A stretch of 64,000 bases of DNA, taken from Escallonia rubra. Its lineage: Eukaryota > Streptophyta > Magnoliopsida > Escalloniales > Escalloniaceae. Each line of letters begins with the position of its first letter. Positions within the stretch are counted from its first letter, which is position 1. This document shows positions 11,189 to 29,825 of this stretch, one piece after another. The position numbers were made by a program, and so were the translations under genes. Below the pieces are notes generated by a model. The model did no database searches and was not told where the DNA came from. It saw nothing but the letters and a program-made list of their open reading frames with translations. The stretch is taken from assembly GCA_033065855.1 (NCBI GenBank), contig JAVXUO010002512.1, positions 124,001 to 188,000 of the forward strand, written 5' to 3'.

Positions 11189-12784
11189 CCGCTGCTACTC
11201 GTCGTCGGGAGGCGTAAGATCACCCAGGGAGTAATATCACCATTGCCATTTGCGGTATAATCACAGTGTGGTTCTTAGTTGTGGTTGTTGATGGTGGTTC
11301 TTCGTGCTTCTTTTGATGTTGATGGGGAGGGAGAGGGGGAGGGGGGGGATATTGACAAAAACTCTCAGGAAAAAAATGCATAGCGCCTTTTTTTTTTTTT
11401 TTTCTTTTTTTTTTTTTTTGTAAGTTTGAATACTGGTAAAAAAATTGTGAAAACACCCCTTGAGGTGTTTCGCTTTTTTTCACTATTTGGAAAAACGACA
11501 TATTGTAAACGAACAACGCCTAAGTCTTTAGGACTATAAAATATTGTGTGGTTCGGGACTAAGGTCCTATTCACTTTGAACCGTTTGATATGTAATGAAA
11601 TAAATATATACCTCTTTTAGCTTTTCTCCTATCACATTAACCATCTTTAGTCCAACGGTCCTAAACGTGATTGTGCAATATTTACGCGTGGGTGACCATG
11701 CGCACCTTATTGAAATACAAAAAGTAAACAAGTGCAACAAGAAGTGTCATTTTCCGTCCTTTATGTATTTCTTTTATTGTTGTTGTTCCATTGTTATTTC
11801 TTACTATTATTGTTATTGTTATTGCTCCCAAAGCTGGTGACCGAACAATTCAAATTGTCGCTAAAAGTTTCAAAGTAAAAGTTTCTTTGGTGGCAAATAT
11901 AGAGTCCGATCCATTTATCCATCAAGAATCACTTCTGCATGCAAAATTATGTACCTTTATAATTTAACAATGGCAATCATTTTCATCGGTAAAGAGTTCA
12001 ATATTCACTCAAACTTGGTTTGGAGAGAGTAAAAGTGCACAAAGAACAGAAATAGCATACCACAAGTCCATTTATCGATCCGCTTAAATTCTCTAAAACC
12101 ATAGAAACATCAAAGGCTACATGCATATGCTAAGTTCTGGCCCTCAGTGATTTTATATAAACGTTTATGAAGAATAGCCCAATTAGCGACTTCTACGACT
12201 ATGATTTTCTCCACAAATCTTTCAATTGGGTTCCACTGAGAACTACAGGTCGAGATAATGAAGTTATGCACGGGTATTCATTGCTATTAGTCCTATCCAA
12301 ATGAAGTTATATTTCCTCGTATATCCCCTTTTATTAATGAAGTTCTTGGACCCTTAACCAGAACAAAAGTGTAGCCCAAATTGGAGTCAAAAGCCAAAAT
12401 AGCAATCTCCTCTGTTGCATTGGAAAAAATCAAAATGGTAAACCTTGCATCTAATCTAATCAAGACCTTAGCTCTGCCGGCTGACAATCATATTCAGTAG
12501 AATGCATGAATTTTGACGGAATACCAGATTGTTTGCTGAGACAATAGAATCAGATAGTTACTCTCAAATGAGACAATCTCAGATCCGATCCAACACTCAA
12601 TGGGTGAAATAATTTCTACACAAGTATGTCGAAGAGATTCAACAACCCATGTTTGTGACCAAAAATACAACTACCTTTGGCCTACCTTGAATAATTGTTT
12701 TAGGAACACAATAGACACAAGTCTCGGATGTCCAAAAAGAAGATGGACCTGAAAATAGTTTTCTTCAATTTTTGTACAAGTTTA
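11189..12784. other. Intergenic DNA downstream of AUG7, no gene seen
   Basis: No conserved reading frame was found. The stretch has a T-rich homopolymer run (11388-11419) and a G-rich run at 11325-11350. The 3' untranslated region of AUG7 should lie in the few hundred bases left of 12785, but no clear poly(A) signal decides its end. Confidence 0.45.
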
Positions 12785-20516
<7,732 letters not shown>

Positions 20517-20669
20517 CTTTTTTGATCCTTAGAACAAGTCCACTGGACTGGAGAGTTGCTCGTTTTGCACTACTGACTTTGAAAATTTAGAAATTAGACT
20601 GAGCCATCCTCCAGTTTGGAAAAACTTCACTTAAACACACAGCTATTGAGGTACAGCGTACAAGGAATG
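20517..20669 (-). promoter_or_regulatory. AUG7 5' leader and remaining promoter
   Basis: Only 153 bp separate the AUG7 start codon from the 9-bp target duplication of the transposon nest at 20670. No TATA box is obvious in this stretch on the minus strand. Either the core promoter is TATA-less and fits here with the leader, or it now lies within transposon sequence. Confidence 0.45.
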
Positions 20670-20923
20670 GGATCCAAACATAGTTTTACATAGGAACAGC
20701 AATTTGATCCGCACCTCACCCCCACCCGACCCGATAGGAGCGAATTATTTTGATTTTGACTGGATCGGTATGGCACTAAAATTATTAACCCACATTAGGT
20801 ACGGGTCGTGTTTAGTATTTAGTTTAATCCGCCCCGCCGCATGACCCGTCCTTGCCCCGTTTTAATTAAATCCTAATGCTACACTATTGTGCAACCACAG
20901 TCGTCCATAGTACTCAAAGAAAC

Positions 20924-22309
20924 TGTTAGCCCTATGATTGAATAACATAGGCTTACATCTTGTTTTGATGATAACTACACATTGATTATGTTCTAATGTG
21001 TGCTTTGAGTGTATTCTTAGTAGGTATATACATGTACACTCATGAAGACACATTTGAGAAGTTGGATAGATGGATTAAAAGCCAAAGAAGCTTAAAGTTA
21101 TAGTGGACATGTTATAAAAGCTTCATCAAGTCCAATGTTGAAGAGCAACAAAGAATGCATCGACTAAGTTACTATCGATTATAATTGATCTTTCCGATTA
21201 TGTAATCAGTCTTGGTTTGATGCTTGGATTGATGACTATGACCTAAAAAAACCTTAGGACACCTTGTGCATTGTATGTGAGTTCTTAATCATTCACACGA
21301 GTGTGGTTCTTGAAAATGAGTGAACTTTGGAGCTTACTCAGATTTTCTCAAAAATGTTTTTGGTGCTAAACTTTTCATATCTTGATAGAACTTTTCATTA
21401 GCTTTCCAACGAAAAAAACGGCACCTCAATCCGATTTTTCTAGAGAAAGTTATGCCCAAAATAGGAAAGGGGGTTCCGTGAGGCAGCCGGTAGGCAGTAG
21501 GGTAATACAGTCAACTGTAATTGAATACATTCGACTGCATTGGTCAAAATTCAGTTCCAACGGCTATTTTTTAGGACAAAACTCCAACGGCTATTTTAGA
21601 GGGATTACAGTCGACTGCAATGGCAGTTTTGCTCACTTTATGCCTATAACGGCTATATTTTATTTGATCTCTATATAAATGATTTGGGGCTTCATTATAC
21701 ACCATGGAAAATCACATTCTAAGTCTCCATTCAATAGAGAAACATCAAGGCTCATAGATTAAACTTTTCTCTCTTCATCTTCATGATTTTACATCATTAA
21801 AGAGAACATCTTTGTGAGCAATTCTTTGATTGAGAGTGAGCATCCTTCAAGTCATCAATTCTCTCATTTCTCTATTGCACTAGAGCTTCATTTGTACTCA
21901 TTTCCTTTCAAGAGGGTTTCTCTGTACACATTTGATCTTTGTAAAATGATTGTGATCAAGGCTTGGGTTTGTCAAGTCTTGTGTGAGCTTTGTGGATTCA
22001 AGGCTTGTGCTTGGTGTGGGGATATCACCAAGTGTTGTAAGGGTTTTGATCTTGACCTGGAAGAAGATTGTTGCTAGTGGATTCTAGTGCTCTTGCAAGG
22101 GACTTTCTTGAAAAGGTGGATGTAGGCTTGAGGGTATATCAAGCCGAACCATTTAAATCTCATTGTCAAGTATCTCTAAACCCTTCTCTCTTTTCATTAT
22201 CGTTTTACATTTGTGTTGAGATTGAGGTTAGTTATTTGTTAATTTTTAAAGTAGTCTTAAAACCCTATTCCCCCCCCCCCCCCTCTCTAGGGTTATTTTA
22301 TTGGTTTCA
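20924..22309 (+). mobile_element. Solo LTR, innermost layer of the nest
   Basis: The 1386-bp sequence begins TGTTAGCC and ends GGTTTCA. It is flanked by an exact 5-bp duplication, GAAAC (20919-20923 and 22310-22314). TG...CA ends with a 5-bp duplication and no internal coding region indicate a solo LTR, left when two LTRs of one element recombined. The strand is inferred from a TATA-like stretch (CTATATAAATG, near 21670) and a T/C-rich region after it. The superfamily cannot be told from the LTR alone. Confidence 0.7.
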
Positions 22310-22588
22310 GAAACCATGAAGCGAGCAACTCTCCCTCCTGATCTTCTCTCAATCGCGCCGCTCTCTCTTCTTGCCCCGCCGCTGAGCACCTCCTCTCTCT
22401 CGCATCGTCACCCCCTCGCCCTGGCCACGAACCAGCTCCACCTCACCACCACCTAACCGTCCACCAAACACCATCACCACCACCTAAAATCCACCGTCTA
22501 CCGCCCACTTCCATCAGACACCATCACCACCACATCCACCATCACTACCACCTAACCGTTCACCAAACACTGTCCACTGTCACCACCA

Positions 22589-22873
22589 TCACAGCCACGG
22601 CTCTATGATCAAGGCAACCTTCTCTTCTTTATGCTTCCGATCACCTGAATTTTCCGTCAGAATTAATGGGTGTTTCATTTGAATTTTGGGTATACAATTT
22701 TCTTTATCATTGATGTCGTCATCCCATGCCGCTTCCTGATCTTCAAGATCCTTCATGAGTTCTGGTACGTCGACGGTTACTAGTATGTAGTGCTGATTGA
22801 TTATCTTTGGCTCGTCTTTTACATCTGGAGTTTGGTTTTGGGCGTAGAGTATCGAAAAACACATTTGATGCAC
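22589..22873 (-). other. Unidentified 94-codon reading frame inside the hAT element
   Basis: The frame reads like real protein, not low-complexity sequence: it contains VDVPELMKDLEDQEAAWDDD followed by INDKENCIPKIQMKHP, including a KEN tripeptide. I do not recognise the family. It lacks a matching upstream exon and sits between the solo LTR and the right arm of the hAT. It could be a captured exon fragment. Codon use has not been tested. Confidence 0.3.
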
Positions 22874-24175
22874 TCGCCTGAAGGATGCGATAAGGCTTAT
22901 TGATAGGGGCGAGGCGGGGCGGGGTTTGATTTTTTAAATATCCGTCGAATCGGGGACAAGATTCCATCGCTTGACCCGATGACGGGGTGAGGCAGGGCAC
23001 AGTGGTGTATTAGGACTACCAGAGCGGGTACGAAATTTATAAGATTTGCATCCGACCGCCCCATTGTCATTACTAGTTTTAAATTTCCGGCTCAGGATAC
23101 GTAACGGTAGCGGTCACGATAATGATATTGGAATATCAGACGCTACATAACCGGAGTTAGTTATCGTGACTGTGAATTTTTTTTTTATACGTCAACAAAT
23201 GCTTAAAACTCAAAATATGAAAATTATGATCTTAAAATGTCATATTTTAATTTTTGTTTAAACCTTTAAATTAAAGCCTACCCACACATTTTCTAAACAA
23301 TCTAAACCTAAACCCAAATAAACTCAAAGACCATATCTCTACTATATATATTTGGATTCAATTGATAGAGTCTTTGTCTTTCAAACTTCTAATCCTTTTT
23401 TTTTTTGAAATTTTATTTTTAAAATACAACTAAATTGGTATTAAATTATAATTGATCAGAAAGTAACCTCTAACCCCATGACCTCTAATCGTCCCACCCT
23501 ATGACTTCCTTTACACGTGATTTTAGCTAGTTACATGTATACAAGTAATGAAATCAGCAAAGAGCAAAATAAATTGACCCGCCTACACACTAACACTCAC
23601 ACCGACTCAGACATTGTCATGTGTCTTCCTGCTCGCCTTCTTTCTTCCTCTTCTGCATAGTGCAGCCGCCGCCTTCTTTCTTTTCTTAATTCCAGGTCAC
23701 CCTCAAATCGCAATTACAAATGAAAGACCCACTAATTTCGCTCAGCCTTTGAAGCAGATTCCCAATAATGCTTTCAAGCACACAATCAATCTCAATTTTC
23801 TCAAACTTGTTCAGCACGTAACGGTAAATATCAGAGTTACGACATGTGACGGTACCGTAACACCGACACGGTTGTGAAATTAGCGAGCACGGATATGTAA
23901 GTGTGTAACGGCATCGGCCACCTGAAATATAGTTGCGATTCGGCCGTTACGATTCGTAAGGTCGTTTTTAAAACCATGGGATTCAAATACCTATTTGTCA
24001 CTAAAAAGTTGCATGGGCCATGTTTTAATCTTTTTGAGCGATAAATGAAGCATTTGTCATTTACTCAAATTGTCTCAAAGTATTGCATAGACACAACAGT
24101 TTCAAATCTAAAGTACAGAACCTGTCGAAATCCTCTTGAAGAGTCGGCTTCAACTAATCCTTCATCGGTTGTAAC

Positions 24176-25255
24176 TAGACCTGACAAACGGGGATACCCG
24201 TCGGGTACGGGTAAAACCCGGTCGGGTACGGGTAAAAACCGATCGGGTAAAATTTACCCGATTTTTCCGGGTAAGCTTTTTGGGAACCCGTACCCTACCC
24301 CTGCGGGTAGGGTATTACCCGCGGGTAAATCACCAATTTCTGATTGATTATTTTTTAAAATAAATAGACTTCAATTACCTACTAATTACACACACTTTAA
24401 CCTCCAACAATTATATTATTCATCGTTTCTCCATCAAATTTCATTACTTACAAATCTGAACATCTTTCCCTAAAAAAAAAAACCAATCTGAGAACATTTT
24501 TGAATAATAATAAGAATAAAAAAAATAATCTGCACATCCACGACACACACACAACCATCAATATCCATTGACTGAAAGTCTACCCAACCACCACAAAGCG
24601 ACGGAGTGACGGTCGACGATGGTGGCGACAGATCGGTGGCGACAGATCGGTGGCGATGGGGCCACGGTGATGATCGGTCGGTGGCGATGGGGCCACGGTG
24701 ATGACCGGTCGGTGGCGATGGGGCCACGGTGGCAACGGATCGGTGGCGACGGGGCCATGGTAGGACCGATCAGTGGCGACGTGGCCACTGTGAGAACGAT
24801 CGGTGGTGACGTGGCCACGGTGTGAACGATCGATGGCGACAGGGGCACGGTGTGAACGATCGGCGACGGAGATCCGGTAGATCGAGAGTGACCGACGAGG
24901 CACCGTGAGTGGAGTAGAGTGGTCTCGACTTTGGTAGATCTGGGAGAAAGATAGACTTGAGTGAGGGAACCTGTGAGAATTGAGAAGGGATCTGTGAGGG
25001 AGAGTTGAGAGCCAGAGGGCGGCGGATGCAAGTGGTGAGGAGAGAATGAGATGTTTTAACCTAAAAAACATATATATAGGCATATATCTGGGTAAACCCG
25101 GGTACCCGGTAATCGACCCGAACTTACCCGAATTTTACGGGTCGGTTCGAGTACGAGTTTGATTTCAGCGGGTCTTCGATACATGTACCCGTACCCGGGA
25201 TTTTTGCACGGGTACGGGTAGACCCGCGGGTCCGGATCAATTTTTGCCAAGTCTA
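24176..25255. mobile_element. Non-autonomous hAT element, 1.08 kb
   Basis: The exact 8-bp duplication GTTGTAAC flanks it (24168-24175 and 25256-25263). The left end is TAGACCTGACAAACG and the right end, on the minus strand, is TAGACTTGGCAAAAA. Both arms are dense in GGGTA/TACCC motifs (GGGTACGGGTA and relatives), giving a long imperfect inverted structure. No transposase was found; the centre is a GC-rich minisatellite. Confidence 0.88.
24605..24860. repeat. Minisatellite of about 36-bp units inside the hAT element
   Basis: A unit of the form GGTGGCGATGGGGCCACGGT plus about 16 bases is repeated roughly seven times with small changes. Reading frames rich in Pro, His and Ser on the minus strand are a by-product of the repeat. 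Confidence 0.8.
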
Positions 25256-25263
25256 GTTGTAAC

Positions 25264-27068
25264 CAATACAGATGTGAAAAATATGACGAAAGGCTATCTG
25301 TCGATTGCAGTCAACTGGTAACCGAGAGCGAGAGAGAGAGAGAGAGTATTTAAGTGATTTTACAATTTTTATCTTTCGTATCTTTGCTTCCACATACCAA
25401 CACTTAACACCCAACAATGGACATTTTTTCTCATCTTGCTAATTTCGTTCTAGCTTGGAAAACTTTTCAATCTAGCATCCCTCTCAACATTCAAAGCGTT
25501 AACTTATTCAAATCAAAATTGCTCTATTGAGAGAGATCTCTAGATTGTGTGACCAATTACAACCTAGAGAGTTATTGTAATAGTTGTTGCTAAAAGATAA
25601 ATTGAAAACTACGATTAAGAATTAAAGTCTGTCAAAAATATAAAAAGGGTGATCGACAGTAGGGTTCCATAATGGGAACTCTCTAATGCTTAGTCAGAGG
25701 CAAACTTTGAAAAAGCAAGATAGCAAAGGTGATCGTGTGTGATTGCTTGTCTATATTGAACCGACGCACAATAACTCTAGAGATTACATCTTTATAATTT
25801 CTCCAAACCAATACATATAAGTGCAAATAAAGAAAAATATAACATAGAAATTCAACAACCTAATCATTGAAAAATCATATCTAATCAATTACAAACATTG
25901 TCTTTATCTTTATGGCTCCAATAAAACTATGGAGTATAATACATAGACAAATAAGCATATACCCTTTAAGACGTCATTCTGAAAAGAAAAAAAAAATGCC
26001 TGATCTTGGTTTGAGATTATATTTACAACATACTTTATACTTCGTATTATACAGGCATGGGGGCATAATTGAAAACCACCCATAGGTAATTAGTTAATGC
26101 AACTTCAACTATTGCACACGTAACGAAGCACAACAGACTTCGCCTTACCACACACTCAGGTGTCACTCTCGAAGGCAAATATACTTGTCAGCGCACTACT
26201 TTGTCCTACCGCTTTACACTTTAATTAGACCTGTCATAGTAGAATCTGCGTTGAACGAGGATGTGGCTTTCATATTATTTATAAGCATAGGCAATTGAAT
26301 ATGTACTATGTTCGAATCTTTGTTTTTAATAAAATTCTTAAAATTTACCAAAAAAAGGTGAAAAACAACGAGTGCCCTTTAAGCACCTTTTCGCATTGAT
26401 TCTCAAATCTCGTGAAGTCGGTTTAATGACTCTTATCCACCATTTTGGAGGTCAAACGTTACGTTAGGTGTATAATTTTGGAGCCCAAAAACAAACAAGT
26501 TTTACAAAAATACCCTTCACAGCCCCCCCCCCCCCCCTCTGGAATTAGGTTTCTGCCCTCGAGTCCCACCACACCCCCCCCAATTCTCTAGCAGCACCGC
26601 AAATTGATAGAGCTCAGCAACACCGCCACCTAAGCAATCAATTCGGTAACTTCTTCTCTTATTACTTGTTTCTTATTCCTCAGAATGCTCAATCTCTCTG
26701 TAAAACACACATGCACACACGTTCATTGCCTTTCCTTAAGCCTTTTGCAGCTTTTTCATGAGCTAATTCTTAGGGATTGGAAAATGTGAAAAGGTGACGT
26801 TAAGTGAAACAGTCAGTACTCCATATTCTGTGATAAGCTAATTCTGGGGTTCAGAAAGTGCACTTACAAATTAGAAGGTGGTTTTGTTTTGGAAACTGAA
26901 ACTGAAGATTTAGGTTCTAGAATAAAGCATTTAAGAAACACAAACTATTGTCCACGTGCAGTCGCCTTTCGTTTAATGTGGCCATTAAGCCTTCTAGCTT
27001 TTGAAGGCTATATTATGTACAATACATTCTACTTAAATCTGACTCTAATTTGAGTGTTTGATATTAGT
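25264..27068. other. Intergenic region upstream of HEN2, possible first leader exon near its right part
   Basis: No protein-coding frame was recognised. A poly(C) run lies at 26523-26537. It is followed by a C-rich, leader-like stretch (26540-26645) that stops at a GT (CAATTCG followed by GTAAC). This could be the first noncoding exon of HEN2, spliced over the transposon nest to 29733. That is an inference from base composition and a splice-like site; transcript data would decide it. Confidence 0.3.
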
Positions 27069-27189
27069 ATTTAATGCTAGGAAGCACCGACGCCTTATAT
27101 GGGGCGAGGTATGGTGCCCGATACCTACCGACACCTCACCGACACGTGTCAGACACCTCTCAGCGGTGTTTGAATATTTTTTAATTTCG

Positions 27190-28659
27190 AAATACTACCT
27201 ATCACGGCACTAAAGACTTCCTTAAGTCGACCATGCGACACTCAGCTAAATCAAGCTCTCGCTTGAACGCTAAGTCAGCCTATCCCTCGGGCTAAGCGAT
27301 GTTAAGAACAAATGAACAAAGGAAAACGAGAATTTGAGAGAATGATATTCACTATATTGCTTGGAAAGTGCTACAATGCTCAGACACTCTATACATTGGC
27401 CAACTCTATGCCTTAGCCAAGTGAGGCCTTAGCTATTTATAATACTTCACCTCCTCAACGGACTCTGGGGATACAATTAATCCTCCGATGTACATTCCTT
27501 CTATAGAACTATATACAATAGCATCTAAATATTTACAAGTCTCCCTACCTTTCTAGAGTTCTCCTGTAAGTCTCTAGAATTATCTCTTATGTACAAGAAT
27601 CATGTGTAGAGATTTAGTGAACATTCTAGAGACCTTACCCTAAGGGTGACAATTGTGACTCATACCCATTTATCCGCCCAAATCTATCCACTTAAAATTC
27701 ACCCAAACCCACCCATTTAATAATTGGGTCTTAAAATGGGTCACTTGTTTTAAACCCAATAACCCAAGAGTTTAAGTGAGTTCTAAATGGATGCCCATTT
27801 AACCATATAAATATCTAATATATTATACGAATGTGTAATAAACTCCCGCCGCCCCTCTCCCTTGCTAAACTTCAGCTTTTAAAGTTCAGACGGACGATTA
27901 AATTCCATTCACCTACCATTCATAGATGTTGATTCACACACCATCAAACCATCCAAAGCTTAATTCTCCACCCATATCCTACTTACTATGCTGAGATGAC
28001 TCACAGATCTGGACAAGCAATTTATAATATACTCTAAAGAGCAACTGCATCATGGAACCAAAGAGCTTCAACCCAATTTGATTTATAGCTCGAACCGCTC
28101 CAGTGTGATGCGTCGAAAGGGTGCAAGACCATCTCGATGCGAGCGACGGATGGTCACCCTCGTTGTAGCTGGCGGTTATTAATGGTTTGATAACGGTTGG
28201 TTAAGGTGCAGTGGTGGCTATAGCGACGGATGTAGTGCTAGTGGGTATTGTGGCAGGGCAATCCGCCGACGTCACCGTAGCTTGCGGTTCGTCGTCGTCA
28301 CTGTTACCCCTGGTTCATCGCCGTCGTCGCCTTTTACTGCCGTCGACGGTTGTGGTGACAATTTGGTATGGTGTGACTGGCTGTGGGTGGGGTTGGAAGC
28401 CGTGGATGAAGATGAAGAGAAGTTGAAAATTTGTACTTGGTGTTCTTTTGGAAAAAGAATTAATGGGTCACTATTGGATTATGAGTGAAACCAACCCATT
28501 TAACGAGATTATCTAATTAACCCATTAATAAATGGGTCAATGACCCATATATATCCAACCCATTTAACTTATATCCAAACCCAACCCACCTACCCATCTT
28601 ACACTTCTATTATCCATTCATAAGCTCGTAAACATCCTCGTAAGCGGCTGTCCCTGACA
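27190..28659 (-). mobile_element. Solo LTR inside the second nest
   Basis: Read on the minus strand, the sequence begins TGTCAGGGACAGCC at 28659 and runs toward about 27190. It is interrupted by another inserted element (27641-28609). A TATA box on the minus strand (TATAAATAG, about 27436) is followed by a leader-like region. The far end is not clear, and I could not match a 5-bp duplication, so the left boundary is approximate. Confidence 0.4.
27641..28609. mobile_element. hAT-like non-autonomous element nested in the solo LTR
   Basis: The left end TAAGGGTGACAATTG and the right end, TAGAAGTGTAAGATGGG on the minus strand, resemble hAT termini, and both arms repeat the motif AATGGGT/ACCCATT. 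The flanks share only TTACCC/TTATCC, so the target duplication has decayed or the ends are slightly misplaced. The interior (28140-28400) is rich in GTGG repeats. No transposase was seen. Confidence 0.45.
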
Positions 28660-29732
28660 CTTGGTTCCTCACAAAGATGTGTCGAAACATCTAGGGCCAA
28701 AGTACAAATTTTCAAACTTATTTCTGGGTTTTGTGTGTAATAATTGACAATTTTCGAGCTCTTTTGGAAATAAAAAACTTTAAGAAGCCCTAATTAGATC
28801 GACCCGTTACCGTTGTCTTCTGAGTCGTCAAGGGAAGAGAACGAAGCAGACGACCCACCCAAACTGGTCGCCGGAGGATCTCGCCGCCGTCGCCGGATTC
28901 CAGCAACAGGTACATTCGTCTTTCTCTCTCATCTATTTCTTTTTTCCTTCTTTACCGAGGTCTCCTTCTTTCTCTCTCATCTATCTCGTTTCGCTACATT
29001 TGAAGATGACACTATTGATGTAGATTGAGCCCTTGGTCGAAGGAACGAGATAATAGTTGTGTGACTTTGTAAGAGTTAAGTACTGAAGTAATTTCTTATG
29101 ACTTTGCAAGAGTTCCCTGTTTCTGTTTCTGTTTGGGCGGTGAAGAAGAGGGTGCTTCCCTGTTTCTGTTACCTGTTTGCATGACTTAGTAAGAGTTGAG
29201 TAATGAAGTACTTTGTTATGTTATGTACCATGTTTTTTTTGTACTATATTGCATTTAAATTTTAAGTATGACTTTTATTTGAGTTGCTTGCGGTGTCCAA
29301 AATCTTTTTGTTTGGAAATTGCGGTGTCGTGTGTCCCGGTCGGTGTCAGTGTCGGATGCGGTGTCCGTGCTACTTAGATTTTATGTGTCATGTAATAGCT
29401 AATTTTGAATACAAACTAAGAGTTCGTACTGTTTTATGATGCAGATATTATAGTTCATAATAGCTAATTGACACACACACACACACAAACACACTTACAT
29501 ATACGCGGATTGTAGTAGTTCCCCAATGCTATACAACACACACACTCCCACACGCACTTACTCAGAGATATATATACATCCCTGGCCTTTCCTGCAGGTA
29601 TGTCATTGAGCCTGAATAGCTGATATTTAATGTGCATATTTGATATTATATCATTTCTCCCACACAGTAGCTAATCTTATTGGGGTTTAGGAAGTTAAAC
29701 ACAAGCTTAAAGTTTTTTTTGTTTTGATGCAG

Positions 29733-29825
29733 ATATCTAAGTTTGTTCTTCGAAATAGTGACACTGCTAAACTAGTTTTAAGTGGAATTGAAAAGATTTA
29801 GCATTTTAGGATATAAGCCTTGTAA
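29733..29825 (+). promoter_or_regulatory. Probable HEN2 5' untranslated segment
   Basis: A strong acceptor (TTTTGATGCAG, ending 29732) precedes 93 bp of non-coding sequence and then the HEN2 start codon at 29826. This suggests that HEN2 has an intron in its leader and that transcription begins further upstream. Confidence 0.5.

Larger units (their letters stand above)
20691..23075. mobile_element. Non-autonomous hAT element, middle layer of the nest
   Basis: The left end is TAGGAACAGCAATTTGATCC and the right end, on the minus strand, is TAGTAATGACAATGGGGCGG. The flanks are GTTTTACA (20683-20690) and GTTTTAAA (23076-23083), an 8-bp duplication with one mismatch, as for the hAT superfamily. 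Both arms carry runs of CCCGCCCCG/CGGGGCGG type. No hAT transposase is present. The interior holds a solo LTR and a short unidentified reading frame. Confidence 0.7.
20679..23978. mobile_element. Mutator-like element, outer layer of a three-level transposon nest
   Basis: The left end CATAGTTTTA (20679) pairs with the right end, which reads CATGGTTTTA on the minus strand (ending 23978). The flanks are GGATCCAAA (20670-20678) and GGATTCAAA (23979-23987), a 9-bp duplication with one mismatch, as expected for Mutator-like elements. The sub-terminal regions also match as inverted copies: ACGTAACGG near 23100 against the reverse complement of CCGTTACGATTCG near 23945. A hAT element has landed only a few bases inside the left end, so most of that arm lies right of 23083. 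No transposase was seen. Confidence 0.6.
27077..29377. mobile_element. hAT-like element, outer layer of a second nest, upstream of HEN2
   Basis: The left end is CTAGGAAGCACCGACGCC and the right end, read on the minus strand, is CTAAGTAGCACGGACACC. The flanks ATTTAATG (27069-27076) and ATTTTATG (29378-29385) agree at seven of eight bases. The arms are rich in CGGTGTC/GACACCG motifs, a pattern common at hAT-like termini in plants. The interior is mostly a later LTR insertion, plus a 28790-28909 segment that looks like a leader exon ending at a GT. No transposase was found. Confidence 0.55.

Noticed and set aside
24470..25083. Minus-strand Pro/His/Ser-rich frames
   Set aside because: They are products of the 36-bp minisatellite in the hAT element.
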